64,000 nucleotides of DNA from Thermus tengchongensis (GTDB taxonomy: Bacteria; Deinococcota; Deinococci; Deinococcales; Thermaceae), in contig NZ_JAKEDU010000002.1 in NCBI RefSeq assembly GCF_021462405.1, positions 62,001-126,000 of the forward strand, in the 5' to 3' direction. The position numbers and the translations under genes were made by a program. The notes below the pieces were generated by a model. That model made no database searches, was not told the origin of the DNA, and saw nothing but the letters and a program-made list of their open reading frames with translations. Position 1 is the stretch's first letter. Every line of letters starts with the position of its first letter. Shown piece after piece: positions 52,833 to 60,710 of the stretch.

Positions 52833-52838
52833 TATACT
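52833..52838 (+). promoter_or_regulatory. Leaderless -10 box of vapBC
   Basis: TATACT ends 6 bases before ATG 52845; GGTATACTCAGGGTATG contains short repeats of GGTAT that might serve the antitoxin (inference). Confidence 0.55.
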
Positions 52839-52844
52839 CAGGGT

Positions 52845-53063
52845 ATGCCCCAAGTGCACACCTACTTGCGCAAAGAGGTCTACGAGGCCCTGAGGCGGCA
52901 GGCGGAGGCACGGGGAATGAGTCTCTCCGCCTACCTTCGCGAGCTTTTGGAACGCCACGCCCTGCCGCACCGGGAGGAGTTCTATGCCCTGGCAGGGAGC
53001 TGGGAGGGGGAGCTTGAGCGTCCGCCTCAGGGGGAGCCGGAAGTCCGCGAGGGCCTCCTGTGA
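52845..53063 (+). CDS. VapB-type antitoxin
   Basis: 72 residues. Ribbon-helix-helix start MPQVHTYLRKEVYEALRRQAEARGMSLSAYLRELLERHA, with an acidic, flexible C-terminus that would cover the toxin. Overlaps the toxin gene by 4 bases. Expected to bind its own promoter with the toxin. Confidence 0.85.
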   Translation: MPQVHTYLRKEVYEALRRQAEARGMSLSAYLRELLERHALPHREEFYALAGSWEGELERPPQGEPEVREGLL

Positions 53064-53452
53064 CCCTCTACCTCTTGGACACCAACGCCTGGATCGCCTA
53101 CCTCAAGGGGCATCCCCGGGTGGTGGAGCGGGCCTGGCGGGAGCCCCGGTTGGCCATCTCCGCCGTTTCCCTGGGTGAACTCTCCTACGGGGCCAGGAAG
53201 AGCGCCAAGGTGGAGGCCAACCTAAGGCGGGTGGAGCGCTTGGCCAGCTTGGTGCGGGTGCTGCCCATCGACGAACGGGTGGCCGAGGCTTACGGCTGGC
53301 TTCGCCTGGACCTGGAGCGGGCGGGGAGGCCCTTAGGGGCCAACGACCTCTGGATCGCCGCCACGGCCAAGGCCCACGACCTGGTGCTGGTGAGCGCCGA
53401 CCAGGCCTTCCGCCAGGTCCCGGGCTTGCGGCTGGAGGACTGGACCGTCTGA
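53060..53452 (+). CDS. VapC-type PIN-domain toxin
   Basis: 130 residues. PIN RNase motifs: LYLLDTNAWIAYLKG (first Asp), ISAVSLGELSYGARKS (Glu), LGANDLWIAATAKAHDLVLVSADQAF (two Asp). Complete active-site set, so probably functional. Its stop TGA (53450-53452) is the first three bases of a 124-bp inverted-repeat element. Confidence 0.9.
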   Translation: MTLYLLDTNAWIAYLKGHPRVVERAWREPRLAISAVSLGELSYGARKSAKVEANLRRVERLASLVRVLPIDERVAEAYGWLRLDLERAGRPLGANDLWIAATAKAHDLVLVSADQAFRQVPGLRLEDWTV

Positions 53453-53573
53453 TACCACCCCACGCGGACCAAGTCCATGTGGGGGCCCCGGTGAAAGGGT
53501 GCCCAAGCCCCCTGCTGGGGGGAGGGTTCAGCATACGATGGCATCCATCGGGGTCCCCACCCTGGTGGCATCA
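53450..53573 (+). repeat. 124-bp element with terminal inverted repeats between two stop codons
   Basis: Ends TGATACCACC and GGTGGCATCA match as inverted repeats at 9 of 10 positions. Inside are hairpins: CCCCAC..GGAC/GTCC..GTGGGG (53455 on) and CGATGG/CCATCG. Each end is the stop codon of a flanking gene (vapC on plus, YkgJ-family on minus). Only one copy is seen in the window, so its mobile nature is inference. Confidence 0.6.
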
Positions 53574-54194
53574 GGGTAAGGGATATTCCACCACCTGGAA
53601 CCCCCACCGCCCCCCCAGCACGCCCAGGGCCTCCAGGAGGCCTGCCACCTCCTTCCGCGTTTCGGGCAGGCCCTCGAGGAGGAGGTAGAGGAGGCCCGCA
53701 AGCTCCCCGATCACGGCGAAGCCGTAGCGCTGTCCTTCCTCCTCCCAAAGCGCCTCCATGCGGCGGTGGGCCATGCGCCAGGGCGTCTGGAGGAAGTGTC
53801 CCTCGGGGGCCTGGGCCTCCGGCTGGCAGAAGGCGGGATCCCCGGCGGTGAGAAGGCCGCGGCAGGCCAGGGGCCTAAAGGGGTAGACCCCGCAGAGGCC
53901 CCCCTCCAGAAGGGGGCAGGGCCTTCGCTCCCTGAAGAAGCGACTCGGAAAGCGGGGATCGTCCTTGCCCTCCTTGAGGAGGGCCAGCCGCTTAGGGCCC
54001 TCTTCCCGAAGGCGCGCCCTTTGCGCCTCCGTAAGGTGGGGGAGGAGGGCCTCCCCCTCCAGGCGGGAGAGGGTCACCAGGCCGAAGCAACAGGCGAAGC
54101 ACCCCGCCCGGCAGGAGGGGACCACGCCCTTTCGGCTCAGGTAGTCGGCGAGGCCCGCCTCGAGGGCCAGCCAATGGGCTTCCACCGGGTTCAT
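53571..54194 (-). CDS. YkgJ-family cysteine cluster protein
   Basis: 207 residues. CRAGCFACCFG near residue 28 and CPLLEGGLCGVYPFRPLACRGLL around 95-115 form the YkgJ (CxxxCxxCC) metal or Fe-S site. Function unknown in bacteria. ATGA overlap with the small gene upstream on the same strand. Its TGA stop lies at the end of the 124-bp element. Confidence 0.85.
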   Translation of the reverse strand: MNPVEAHWLALEAGLADYLSRKGVVPSCRAGCFACCFGLVTLSRLEGEALLPHLTEAQRARLREEGPKRLALLKEGKDDPRFPSRFFRERRPCPLLEGGLCGVYPFRPLACRGLLTAGDPAFCQPEAQAPEGHFLQTPWRMAHRRMEALWEEEGQRYGFAVIGELAGLLYLLLEGLPETRKEVAGLLEALGVLGGRWGFQVVEYPLP

Positions 54195-54394
54195 CGCCTT
54201 TGGCGGTACACCCCCTTCCTGGGGTCAAAAGGGCAGGCGCGGAAGGCCACCTGGGGGCAGAAGCGCCGGTGGCGGGAAACCTCCAGGGCCAACGCCCGGG
54301 GCAGGCCACACCGGGGGCAGGCGGGAGGGGTCCTCCGCCGGGCGAGGAGGTAGGCCACCCCGGCTAGGAGGGCCAGTAGGACCAAGGCCTCCAC
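54191..54394 (-). CDS. Small membrane-anchored zinc-ribbon-like protein
   Basis: 67 residues: one N-terminal helix (LVLLALLAGVAYLLA), a basic stretch ARRRTPPACPRCGLPRAL with a CPRC knuckle and later FCPQ and ACPFDPRKG. No family recognised. It overlaps the YkgJ-family gene by 4 bases and is probably its operon partner. Confidence 0.65.
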   Translation of the reverse strand: MEALVLLALLAGVAYLLARRRTPPACPRCGLPRALALEVSRHRRFCPQVAFRACPFDPRKGVYRQRR

Positions 54395-54414
54395 GCCCGT
54401 CAGTTTACGGGGTG

Positions 54415-54420
54415 TAGCAT
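54415..54420 (+). promoter_or_regulatory. Leaderless -10 box of the DinB-like gene
   Basis: TAGCAT ends 6 bases before ATG 54427. Confidence 0.5.
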
Positions 54421-54426
54421 GGGAGC

Positions 54427-54918
54427 ATGCCGGCGCCCTTTCTGGAACCCCTGGAGCCGGGGGTGCCCCCGGCGGTCTCCGCCTGGATCAAGGGCCTGAA
54501 GGAGGTGGAGGCCCACCTGGAAAAGTGGGCCTTTGACCTGGGCGAGGAGGCTTTCTGGTGGCGGCCCAAGGAGGGGGTGAACCCCATCGGCGGCCTGGTG
54601 CGCCACATCGCGGGAAGCTCCCTGCGGCTTCTTTCCTACGCCTTCCCCCAGGAGCTTCCCGACTGGGCCAAGAAGGGGCGGGAGTGGGAGCTTTTGGGCG
54701 AGCCCGAGGCCAAGGAACGGGTGGTGGCCCGCTTCCGGGAGGCCTGGGCCAGGCTCCTTTCCGCCTTCGGAGGGCTTAGGGAGGAGGAACTTGCCCAGGA
54801 GGTCTCCGTGGGCACCCAAGGGCTCAAGGCCCCCAGGGCCCACCTCCTCCACCACCTGGTGGAGCATGCCCAGCACCATGCGGGCCAGGTGATCTACGCC
54901 CGCAAGCTCCTGGGCTGA
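54427..54918 (+). CDS. DinB-family four-helix protein
   Basis: 163 residues, four-helix bundle. Candidate metal His residues: GGLVRHIAGSS (about 60) and LLHHLVEHAQHHAGQVIY (about 141-149), the usual DinB triad arrangement. Many DinB proteins are thiol-dependent S-transferases or of unknown function. Leaderless start. Single gene. Confidence 0.85.
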   Translation: MPAPFLEPLEPGVPPAVSAWIKGLKEVEAHLEKWAFDLGEEAFWWRPKEGVNPIGGLVRHIAGSSLRLLSYAFPQELPDWAKKGREWELLGEPEAKERVVARFREAWARLLSAFGGLREEELAQEVSVGTQGLKAPRAHLLHHLVEHAQHHAGQVIYARKLLG

Positions 54919-54957
54919 GGACCCCTGTCCCTGGGGGGTGGCCGTAAGATGGGAAGC

Positions 54958-55353
54958 ATGGAACGCGTGGGCTTGCGCGCTGCTCCCCGGCTGACCCTCG
55001 AGGCCCTCAAGGAGGCCCTTAAGGGCGTGCGCTTTCCTGAGGCCAAGGTCTACCTCATCACCGACTGGCAAGACCGGCGGGAGGAGGCCCGCTACGCGGT
55101 GGTGATCCACGGGGGCAAGAAGGACCTCCTCACCCCCGACGCCTTCGGCCCGGCCTTTCCCGGGGGCGAGGCGGCCCTCTCGGAGCTGGTGGCCCTCCTC
55201 CTGGAGCGGGGGGCGCGGAGGTTCTACGAGGCCGTGGTCTCTCCCGGGGAGATGACCGCCCTCCTCGGCCTTCCTCCCGAGGAGCTCCTTGTCCGGGTGA
55301 ACGCCATCGCCAACCCCACCGACCATGGCATCTACCTGAGGCGGGCCGCCTGA
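54958..55353 (+). CDS. Hypothetical protein
   Basis: 131 residues from ATG 54958, chosen because TAAGAT ends 7 bases upstream; ATG 54949 overlaps that box. Soluble alpha/beta pattern: LTLEALKEALKGVRFPEAKVYLITDWQDRREEARYAVVIHGGKKD, then GGEAALSELVALLLERGARRFYEAVVSPGEMTALLGLPPEELLVRVNAIANPTDHGIYLRR. No family recognised. Base use is typical of Thermus, so it is likely a native gene. Confidence 0.7.
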   Translation: MERVGLRAAPRLTLEALKEALKGVRFPEAKVYLITDWQDRREEARYAVVIHGGKKDLLTPDAFGPAFPGGEAALSELVALLLERGARRFYEAVVSPGEMTALLGLPPEELLVRVNAIANPTDHGIYLRRAA

Positions 55354-55380
55354 TACCCGTTCTTGTTGGATCCTTCGCCT

Positions 55381-55530
55381 ATGACCGTAGCCGACCACCT
55401 GACCTTTAACGGCCTTGTGGCAGCGGGTCGAGAAGGCCAAGGACCCGATAGAGAGGTCCCGCTTCTTGGTGGTCTACCACGCCGAGTGGGGGCTCCCCGC
55501 TAAGTATCTTGCCAAAGATCACCCTGAGTA
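55381..55530 (+). pseudogene. Fragment resembling an IS630-type transposase N-terminus
   Basis: ATG 55381 reads MTVADHLT, and after a frame change near 55414 the sequence continues LWQRVEKAKDPIERSRFLVV and YHAEWGLPAKYLAK to a TAG at 55528. The spacing of AKDP.ERSR and a following helix-turn-helix resembles the N-terminus of IS630-family transposases. No catalytic domain is present. The rest of 55354-55659 holds no gene; it contains GC-rich runs (55585-55605) and nothing else recognised. Confidence 0.45.
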
Positions 55531-55659
55531 GCCCCCACTGGGTGCAAGAGACGGTGAGGGGTTAAAACCAGGAGTTGCTCTGCGCACCCCCCGGCCCCGG
55601 GGGGGGCAGATGCGGCGGCACACCCTCTTTCGCTGGTAGCCTGGGATAAGGAAATCGGC

Positions 55660-56904
55660 ATGAAACGGCGTGAAGCCATAGCCACCTTGATGACCAGGCT
55701 GGGGCTTGCGCTTTTCGCCCGAAACCCCACCTTCTCCTACTTTTTCCTCAGCAGGACCTCGTCCCGCATTGGCGAGAACGTGTTCTCCCTTGCCGTCCCG
55801 TGGCTGGTGTTTCAGCTGACGGGCAGCGCCCTACAACTTGGGCTGGCCTTTGCCGTCCAGGTTGTCCCTTCGCTGCTGCTGGCTCCCTTTGCTGGTGTTT
55901 ACGCGGACGCCGCTTCAAGGACAAAAGTGATGCTCGTTGCGGAAAGTTTCCGGGCCCTGCTCGGTCTGGTTGTGGCTGGGCTGTCGCTCCTGGGCAACTT
56001 GCAGGCGTGGCACCTGTACCTTGCTGTGGTGGCCCATGCGGTAACCGCCAGTTTTCTTACCGTCGCAGCCGGGGCTGTGGTCCCGACCATCGTTGACCAG
56101 GTGGACTTGACACGCGCCAACGCGCTGCTCAGGTTGAGCCGCAACGCGTGCGACCTGTTTGGCAAGGTTATGACGGGCGTACTCTTAGCCTGGGTAGGCC
56201 CGGCGTACACGTTCATGGCGAATGCGGCCTTGTCTGTGGCGTCGGCGGCTCTGTTGCCGATCCGTCGCATGGACGGGGAATCCCTAGTGGTGCGGGGCCG
56301 GCGGCCAAGGGTACTGCAGGATTTCGTGAGTGGGGTGGGTATCCTGCGCCGCCACGGCGCGGCTTTGCTCGCCATGGCCGATCTGGTGGTGGTCAACGTC
56401 GGTATTCCGGTTCTGGTCATAGCCCTGCCCGTTGTTTCTGAACAGGTCCTGCGCCACGGCGCCGCTGGCTATGGGTTCCTCACCGGGGCGATGGCGCTCG
56501 GGGCCATCGCTGCGACCCTGATAGCCGCTCCACTGGCGAGGCGGATGGACGAGCACCGGTTGTCCGGACTTGCCACGGTCCTGTTCGGCTTCCTGGTGGG
56601 GTCCCTGGGCTTCGTCGGGGGACTGGAGGGGTGGTTGCTGGCGGTGGCGCTCGCCGGTCTGACGGCCGAATTGGTTTCGGTCTACACGGCCAGCATCCTG
56701 CAGCGGACCCTGCCTTCGGAGGTCCTGGGCCGGGCCTTTGCTGTTCAGTATGCGGCCCTACGGGTCATCCCTGTGGTCGTGTTCCTGAGTGCCGGTGCGG
56801 TTCTCCAGAGGTTCGGTGTCCAAACGCTCTTGATCTTGGGTGGTTCGGCAACCGCCCTCATCGCGGCGCTCTTGCTCTACATCAGGGTGCGCGGTGCGCA
56901 ATAG
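55660..56904 (+). CDS. MFS transporter, probably horizontally acquired
   Basis: 414 residues, about 12 membrane helices. Seen: FLSRTSSRIGENVFSLAVPWLVFQLTGSALQLG, LAPFAGVYADAASRTKVMLVAESFRALLGL, an MFS motif A region in the first half, typical of macrolide-efflux-like and enterobactin-exporter-like carriers. Codon choice is unlike the neighbours: frequent GTT, GCT, CTG CTG, TCG and CGC mixtures and fewer CTC/CCC blocks, suggesting transfer from another lineage. AAGGA lies upstream of ATG 55660. Substrate unknown. Confidence 0.85.
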   Translation: MKRREAIATLMTRLGLALFARNPTFSYFFLSRTSSRIGENVFSLAVPWLVFQLTGSALQLGLAFAVQVVPSLLLAPFAGVYADAASRTKVMLVAESFRALLGLVVAGLSLLGNLQAWHLYLAVVAHAVTASFLTVAAGAVVPTIVDQVDLTRANALLRLSRNACDLFGKVMTGVLLAWVGPAYTFMANAALSVASAALLPIRRMDGESLVVRGRRPRVLQDFVSGVGILRRHGAALLAMADLVVVNVGIPVLVIALPVVSEQVLRHGAAGYGFLTGAMALGAIAATLIAAPLARRMDEHRLSGLATVLFGFLVGSLGFVGGLEGWLLAVALAGLTAELVSVYTASILQRTLPSEVLGRAFAVQYAALRVIPVVVFLSAGAVLQRFGVQTLLILGGSATALIAALLLYIRVRGAQ

Positions 56905-56961
56905 GGGAGCGGGGAGGTGGGGTTCCAACAAAGCCATCCGGGCTGAGGAGGCGATGGAAAG

Positions 56962-57087
56962 ATGAAGCTGCGGTGGATCCAGTACATCCAAGGGGTCCCA
57001 CGGTATCCTGTTCTGGTCGGCGACACCGTTATGCTGTTTTCCAGGAGGTACAAAATCGCGTGGATGATCTCGGGCGCTCAGCCGTAG
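56962..57087 (+). CDS. Small open reading frame after the MFS gene
   Basis: 41 residues: MKLRWIQYIQGVPRYPVLVG then DTVMLFSRRYKIAWMISGAQP, with GAGGAGG about 12 bases before the ATG. The composition is like that of the MFS gene and unlike Thermus. It overlaps the end of the convergent HMG-CoA lyase gene by 10 bases. It could be a real peptide, or the leftover start of a longer gene truncated at an island border. No family recognised. Confidence 0.35.
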   Translation: MKLRWIQYIQGVPRYPVLVGDTVMLFSRRYKIAWMISGAQP

Positions 57088-57935
57088 AGGAGCCGGAGCC
57101 GGGCTGCCTCCTCCGCTAAGAGGGGGAGCGCTCTCATGTCCACCCCCGTGGTGAGGCCTTGGGCCTCGAGGTGGGGCAGAACCTTCTCCGTGGGTAGGTT
57201 GCCCACCAGCTCGTCCCCCGCAAACGGGCAGCCCCCCACCCCCGCCAAAGCTCCCTCCAGCCAGCGCACCCCTGCCTCGAGGACCGCCTCCACCTTTTCC
57301 AAGACCCCCTCGGGCCGGGCGTGGAGGTGGGCCCCCAGGCCCTCGGCTCCGAAGCGGGCCGCGGCTTGCTGGAGCACCTCCCGGATGCGCCCGGCCTCCG
57401 CCACCCCATAGGTGTCCGCCAGGGCGATCTCCTTGACCCCCAGCTCCCTAAGCCTGCCGATGGCCTCCAGGACGGCCTCGGGGCTCCAGGGGTCCCCGTA
57501 GGGGTTGCCGAAGGCCATGGAGAGGTAGACCACCAGGCCAAGCCTCCCCTCCACCGCCCGCACCATGGCCTCCACCAGGGGCCAGGAGTCCTCTATGGAG
57601 CGGTTCGTGTTCTTGCGCTGGAAGGTTTCCGAGAGGGAGAAGGGGTAGCCCACGTGGGTGAGGTTTGGGGCCTTTAGCGCCCTTTCCAGGCCCCGCTCGT
57701 TGGCCACGATGGCCAGGTAGGTGCGGCCTTCCGGGGGCGGCAAAGCGGCCAGAACCTCCTCCGCGTCCGCCATCTGCGGCACCCACTTGGGGGAGACGAA
57801 GCTGGTCAGGTCCAGGTGGCGGAAGCCCGCCTCCAGGAGCCTCTTTAGGAAAGCCACCTTCTCCTCGGTGGGGATGAAGCGGGAAAAGCCTTGCCAGGCA
57901 TCCCGGGGGCATTCCACCCACTTCACCTTTTCCAT
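57078..57935 (-). CDS. Hydroxymethylglutaryl-CoA lyase
   Basis: 285 residues from ATG 57935 (GAGGAGGG upstream). Cleaves HMG-CoA to acetoacetate and acetyl-CoA, the last step of leucine breakdown. Seen: ECPRDAWQGFSRFIPTEEKV (substrate and metal Arg-Asp), HLDLTSFVSPKWVPQMAD, LSMAFGNPYGDPWSP, ALADTYGVAE, GAHLHARPEG and the signature GVGGCPFAGDELVGN with catalytic Cys. Lies downstream of the carboxylase beta subunit on the same strand. Confidence 0.93.
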   Translation of the reverse strand: MEKVKWVECPRDAWQGFSRFIPTEEKVAFLKRLLEAGFRHLDLTSFVSPKWVPQMADAEEVLAALPPPEGRTYLAIVANERGLERALKAPNLTHVGYPFSLSETFQRKNTNRSIEDSWPLVEAMVRAVEGRLGLVVYLSMAFGNPYGDPWSPEAVLEAIGRLRELGVKEIALADTYGVAEAGRIREVLQQAAARFGAEGLGAHLHARPEGVLEKVEAVLEAGVRWLEGALAGVGGCPFAGDELVGNLPTEKVLPHLEAQGLTTGVDMRALPLLAEEAARLRLLYG

Positions 57936-57995
57936 GGACCCTCCTCTTTGTTTTGGCCCTGGCACCCACCCTGACCCTGTTGGGGCGAGGTGGCC

Positions 57996-59678
57996 TTAGA
58001 CCTGGAACACCCCCACCCGGAGGGGCTCCCGCTCCGGGTTCAGGGCCACCCACTCCAGGGCCCGGATGAGCCACTTCCGGGTTTCGTGGGGGAAGAGGAT
58101 GCCGTCCACCCAAAGCCGGGCGGCGGCGTAGCGGGGGTCCAGGGTCTCCTCGTAGCGGCCCTTGATGCGCTCGTAGAGCTCCTTGAGTTCCTCATCCGAA
58201 GGCTCCTTGCCTTCCCGCTTCAGCTTCTCCACCTCCAGCTCCAAGAGGGTCTTGGCCGCCTGGGCCCCGCCCATCACCGCGTACTTGGCGCTGGGCCAGG
58301 CAAAGATGAACCTGGGGGCGTAGGCCTTGCCCGCCAGGGCGTAGTTCCCCGCCCCGAAGGAGCCTCCCAGGATCAGGGTGATCTTGGGCACCACGGAGTT
58401 GGAAACGGCGTTCACCAGCTTGGCCCCCCGGCGGATGATGCCCGCCTGCTCCGACTCCTTCCCCACCATGAAGCCCGTCACGTCCTGGAGGAAGAGGAGG
58501 GGGATCCCCATCTGGTTCACCTCCAGGATGAACCGGGCCGCCTTGTCCGCGGCCTCCGCATAGATGACCCCGCCCACCTCAATCCGGCCCTTCTTCTTCA
58601 GCACGAGGCGCTGGTTGCCCACGATGCCCACGGGGAAGCCCCCGATGCGGGCGAAGCCCGTGACCAGGGTTTCCCCGTACCCCCCCTTGTACTCCAGGAA
58701 CTCCGAGCCATCCACCAGCCGGGCGATCACCTCCCGGAGGTCGTAGGGGCGGGAACCGTCGGGGGCGATGAGGCCGTAGAGGTCCTCCGCGGGGTAGAGG
58801 GGTTCTTTAGGCTCCTTGCGCCCTTCTGCCCAGGGGGCGAGCCTGGGGGGCGGGTAGAGGGCGATGAGCTTTCGGATCCTCTCTATGGCCGCTTCGTCGT
58901 TTGGTTCGTAGAAGTCCACGGTCCCCGAGACCTCGTAGTGCATGCGGGCCCCGCCCAGCTCCTCGCTGGTCACCTCCTGCCCGATGGCCGCCTTCACCAA
59001 GGCGGGCCCCGCCAGGTAGAGGCCGCTCCCCTCGGTCATGAGGAGGACATCGGTCATCACCGGCAGGTAGGCGCCTCCGGCCACGCAGTTCCCCATGATG
59101 GCGGAGATCTGGGGGATGCCCAGGGCGGACATGCGGGCGTTGAGGTAGAAGATGCGGCCAAAGTCGTCCTGATCGGGGAAGACCTCGTCCTGGAGGGGCA
59201 GGAAGACCCCGGCGGAGTCCACCAGGTAGAGGGTGGGGATGCGGTTTTCCAAGGCTATGGTCTGGGCCCGGATCACCTTCTTGGCGGTGATGGGGAAGAA
59301 GGCTCCCGCCTTCACCGTGGCGTCGTTGGCGATGATCATCCAGGTCTGGCCCTGGATCTGCCCGAGCCCGGTGATGACCCCTCCGGCCGGGGCCCCGCCC
59401 CACTCCTCGTACATCCCCCACCCGGCAAAGGCCATGAGCTCGTAGAACTCCGTGCCCGGGTCTAAAAGCCTCGCGATGCGCTCCCGGGCGGTGAGGCGCC
59501 CCTTTTTGTGCTGGCGCTCCACGGCCTTGGGTCCGCCCCCTTGGCGCACCCGTTCCAGGCTTTCCCTGAAGTCCCGCACCAGGGCCACCCAGGCGTCCTT
59601 GTTGGCCTTGTAGACGGGACCTTCCCGCTCCTCCGGGCGGAGCTTGCTCTCGAGGCGGCTCGTGGACTGGCCTAGCAT
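57996..59678 (-). CDS. Acyl-CoA carboxylase beta subunit, methylcrotonyl-CoA type
   Basis: 560 residues, carboxyltransferase. Seen: QHKKGRLTARERIARLLDPGTEFYELMAFAG, APAGGVITGLGQIQGQTWMIIAND, LVDSAGVFLPLQDEVFPDQDDFGRIF, MGNCVAGGAYLPVMTD, GGSFGAGNYALAGKAYAPRF and FAWPSAKYAVMGGAQAA. The sequence and the HMG-CoA lyase next to it favour 3-methylcrotonyl-CoA carboxylase over propionyl-CoA carboxylase. The biotin-carrying alpha subunit is not in the window. Leaderless start with TATACT. Confidence 0.92.
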   Translation of the reverse strand: MLGQSTSRLESKLRPEEREGPVYKANKDAWVALVRDFRESLERVRQGGGPKAVERQHKKGRLTARERIARLLDPGTEFYELMAFAGWGMYEEWGGAPAGGVITGLGQIQGQTWMIIANDATVKAGAFFPITAKKVIRAQTIALENRIPTLYLVDSAGVFLPLQDEVFPDQDDFGRIFYLNARMSALGIPQISAIMGNCVAGGAYLPVMTDVLLMTEGSGLYLAGPALVKAAIGQEVTSEELGGARMHYEVSGTVDFYEPNDEAAIERIRKLIALYPPPRLAPWAEGRKEPKEPLYPAEDLYGLIAPDGSRPYDLREVIARLVDGSEFLEYKGGYGETLVTGFARIGGFPVGIVGNQRLVLKKKGRIEVGGVIYAEAADKAARFILEVNQMGIPLLFLQDVTGFMVGKESEQAGIIRRGAKLVNAVSNSVVPKITLILGGSFGAGNYALAGKAYAPRFIFAWPSAKYAVMGGAQAAKTLLELEVEKLKREGKEPSDEELKELYERIKGRYEETLDPRYAAARLWVDGILFPHETRKWLIRALEWVALNPEREPLRVGVFQV

Positions 59679-59684
59679 GGCTTT

Positions 59685-59690
59685 AGTATA
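59685..59690 (-). promoter_or_regulatory. Leaderless -10 box of the leucine-catabolism genes
   Basis: TATACT on the minus strand, 6 bases before ATG 59678. Confidence 0.6.
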
Positions 59691-59702
59691 ACGTTTTTCT
59701 GC

Positions 59703-60188
59703 TTATTGGGGAAAAAGCGTAGCCCCCTTGGGGGGACAGGGGGTTTGGGACAGGGCCTTTTGCCGCTGGGCCTGGCGCCTCGCCTCCCGGTCCACCCGCT
59801 CGTTTTCCGGGTGGCCGTTGTGCCCCCGCACCCAGGTGGGGAGGACGCGGTGGCGGGCGAGCTCCGGAAGCAAGGCCTCCCAGAGGTCCTGGTTTTCCAC
59901 GGGCTTTCCGTCCGCTTTGCGCATCCCCCGCTTCTGCCAGGCGGGAAGCCACTCCCGAAGGGCCCGCACCAGGTACTGGCTGTCGGAGAAGAGGTGGACC
60001 TCGCAGGGCTCCTTGAGGGCCCTTAGGCCCTGAAGGAGGGCGGTGAGCTCCATGCGGTTGTTGGTGGTGCAGGGGGCTCCTCCCGCCAGGAGCCGCTCGC
60101 GGCCCCCGTAGCGTAGCAGCGCCGCCCAGCCCCCGGGCCCGGGGTTGCCCAGGCAGGCCCCGTCGGTGAAAAGCTCCACCCGCTTCAC
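59703..60188 (-). CDS. rnhA: Ribonuclease HI
   Basis: 161 residues. Active-site acids: ELFTDGACLGNPGPGGWAALL (Asp), TNNRMELTALLQGL (Glu), HLFSDSQYLVRAL (Asp), HPENERVDREARRQA (Asp); the flexible-loop His is in VRGHNGHPEN. Cuts RNA in RNA-DNA hybrids. The gene starts inside the end of the Uma2-family gene, 4-base overlap. Thermus RNase HI is known for high stability. Confidence 0.95.
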   Translation of the reverse strand: MKRVELFTDGACLGNPGPGGWAALLRYGGRERLLAGGAPCTTNNRMELTALLQGLRALKEPCEVHLFSDSQYLVRALREWLPAWQKRGMRKADGKPVENQDLWEALLPELARHRVLPTWVRGHNGHPENERVDREARRQAQRQKALSQTPCPPKGATLFPQ

Positions 60189-60706
60189 GACCAGGGGATG
60201 GGCCGGTGGGGGAAGGCCAGGGGAGCTTTGGCCTCCCCAGGGGGCACCAGCTCCCGCAGGCGGTAGCGGCTGCCTTGGGGTTCGCGGTAGACCTCGAGGA
60301 GGCCCTCCTGGAGGTTCACGATCCAGACCTCGGGGATGCCGGCCTCGGCGTAGAGGGCGAGCTTGGCCCGGTCATGCTCCAGGCTGGTGTCGGCCACCTC
60401 GATGAGGAGGAGGACGTCCTGGGGCTCGGGAAGGCGCTCCGCGTAGGCTTCTAAGGGGGGCTTCAGCACCAGGAGGTCTGGTTCAGGCTCAGAGTGGGGA
60501 GGGATGCGCAGGGGGGACTGCACGGTGATGAGGGCTTCCTCCCCCAAAAGGACCTGGAGGTTCTTGTCCAGCCGAGCTACGGTGAAGACATGTCTGGGAC
60601 CAATGGGGCTCATCTCGTAGATCTCCCCCCTTAGGAGTTCCAGGTGCTTTACCCCCTGAAAGAGGCGCTCGAACTCTTCTACCCCGAAGCGGTACCGGGT
60701 GGCCAT
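60185..60706 (-). CDS. Uma2-family (DUF820) endonuclease-like protein
   Basis: 173 residues. MATRYRFGVEEFERLFQGVKHLELLRGEIYEMSPIGPRH, PDLLVLKPPLEAY, VLLLIEVADTSLEHDRAKLALYAEAGIPEVWIVNLQEGLLEVYREP. The P-D...E-V-x-x-S motif is complete. Leaderless start with TAGAAT (60713-60718, minus strand) 6 bases upstream. Co-transcribed with rnhA downstream. Confidence 0.88.
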   Translation of the reverse strand: MATRYRFGVEEFERLFQGVKHLELLRGEIYEMSPIGPRHVFTVARLDKNLQVLLGEEALITVQSPLRIPPHSEPEPDLLVLKPPLEAYAERLPEPQDVLLLIEVADTSLEHDRAKLALYAEAGIPEVWIVNLQEGLLEVYREPQGSRYRLRELVPPGEAKAPLAFPHRPIPWS

Positions 60707-60710
60707 GGCC

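Noticed and set aside
52845-53452. vapBC as part of a larger defence island
   Set aside because: The neighbours are tRNA, tilS-tadA and housekeeping-like genes; no restriction, Cas or phage genes are nearby.
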